Origin: Spirochaetales bacterium
GTDB taxonomy: Bacteria; Spirochaetota; Spirochaetia; JABMQR01
NCBI GenBank assembly: GCA_023139255.1
Contig: JAGLNY010000196.1
Coordinates: 1 to 7,597 of the forward strand
Length of the DNA stretch: 7,597 nucleotides
Reading direction: 5' to 3'
The notes under the pieces were generated by a model. The model was not told the DNA's origin. It made no database searches and saw only the letters and a list, made by a program, of their open reading frames with translations. Within the stretch, counting starts at the first letter, position 1, and the number at the start of each line of letters is the position of its first letter. Shown piece by piece: positions 7,202-7,597 of the stretch. The position numbers and the translations under genes are program-made.

Positions 7202-7597
7202 CGTTTTTTTCTCCTTCCAGTGTTGTGCTTTTTCCATTCAAGGAAAGTTGTGAAAAATCAAACTGGTTCGCGTCCTCCGGGGGCAGCTCCTGAACAACAG
7301 GGTACGAATTCGTTGCGTGGCCGCAATGATCCAGAAGATCTCTATCCCGGACTTCCAGGGCTCTTCCCTGAAGCATCTTTTCAGCTGACCATCGCGCTTT
7401 AATCCTGGCTAAAAGCTTTTCCACAATCTCATGATACTCCGGATCATTTGCCTTGTCGTACAATTCCATAGGATCTTCCTCAAGGTTAAACAAAAGGCAG
7501 GTGTCAAACTCGGAATAATACATTAGTTTCCAGGCATTGGAACGTACCATGCAGGATGGTTGATCGCCATGGTCCCCAAGGCAATCAGAATAAACCT
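7194..7597 (-). CDS. Sulfatase (type I, arylsulfatase-like), C-terminal part only
   Basis: The frame is open to the right edge and 133 residues are visible. The N-terminal catalytic domain, including the formylglycine C/S-x-P-x-R motif, lies outside the window. The visible part matches the C-terminal subdomain of sulfatases: DHGDQPSCMVRSNAWKLMYY (minus strand from about 7574), then LFNLEEDPMELYDKANDPEY, the typical DPxE(L/x)xN-type block that closes the sulfatase fold. About 70 further residues after ARIKARW form a polar tail that is longer than in many sulfatases. These enzymes hydrolyse sulfate esters of glycans and are often exported, but a signal peptide cannot be assessed here. The stop codon overlaps the start of the Gfo/Idh gene by 8 bp, so this is the upstream gene of the same operon. 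The Met at 7548-7550 is internal (the MVRS motif), not a start. Confidence 0.85.
   Translation of the reverse strand, partial: VYSDCLGDHGDQPSCMVRSNAWKLMYYSEFDTCLLFNLEEDPMELYDKANDPEYHEIVEKLLARIKARWSAEKMLQGRALEVRDRDLLDHCGHATNSYPVVQELPPEDANQFDFSQLSLNGKSTTLEGEKNDE
7211..7216 (-). promoter_or_regulatory. Ribosome binding site deciding the start of the Gfo/Idh gene
   Basis: AAGGAG on the minus strand lies 9 bases before the ATG at 7199-7201 and inside the end of the sulfatase gene. It favours this ATG over the one at 7235-7237, giving the usual short N-terminus before the nucleotide-binding loop and indicating translational coupling to the sulfatase. Confidence 0.75.

Noticed and set aside
7202..7237. 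ATG at 7235-7237 as start of the Gfo/Idh gene
   Set aside because: It adds 12 hydrophilic residues before the Rossmann strand, while the ATG at 7199-7201 has AAGGAG at good spacing.
7145..7402. Plus-strand open frame across the Gfo/Idh-sulfatase junction
   Set aside because: It is antisense to two well-supported genes, and its low-complexity translation has no recognisable domain.
7194..7550. A complete 118-residue protein starting at 7550
   Set aside because: The frame stays open to the window edge and the upstream residues (DHGDQPSC) continue the sulfatase pattern, so the Met is internal.

Overview
The window holds seven protein-coding genes, two of them cut by its edges. They form two minus-strand operons separated by one plus-strand regulator. 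The organism looks like a moderately AT-rich bacterium with strong Shine-Dalgarno sites (AGGAG type), non-ATG starts on two genes, and sugar-utilisation genes of a kind common in Firmicutes such as Paenibacillaceae and Clostridia. Spirochaetes or Lentisphaera-like bacteria are possible too. This taxonomic guess is inference from gene style only.

Left block (1-2571): a glycoside hydrolase family 3 enzyme (5' two-thirds or so, running off the left edge) lies downstream of a D-lyxose isomerase-type cupin. Both are on the minus strand and probably form one operon. A 292-bp AT-rich intergenic region separates them from a divergent ROK-family repressor gene (plus strand, probable start 2584). This region contains plausible back-to-back promoters and two inverted-repeat operator candidates. 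The layout is that of a local sugar-responsive circuit: the glycosidase releases a monosaccharide, the isomerase converts an aldose (D-lyxose or D-mannose in characterised relatives) to its ketose, and the ROK protein senses a sugar and controls the divergent promoters.

Middle (3799-4012): a convergent intergenic region without a clear terminator. It carries what may be the frameshifted tail of a lost gene.

Right block (4013-7597): a tightly packed minus-strand operon in the order sulfatase (3' end only), Gfo/Idh/MocA oxidoreductase, cytoplasmic NodB-like polysaccharide deacetylase, and DegT/DnrJ/EryC1/StrS PLP aminotransferase. The first junction overlaps by 8 bp, the second has a 34-bp gap, and the third is an ATGA overlap. 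An NAD-dependent oxidoreductase paired with a DegT aminotransferase can oxidise a hydroxyl to a ketone and then aminate it. The sulfatase and deacetylase suggest that the substrate is, or derives from, a sulfated and N- or O-acetylated sugar. The exact pathway cannot be read from this window.

No RNA genes, insertion sequences, CRISPR arrays or origins were recognised.
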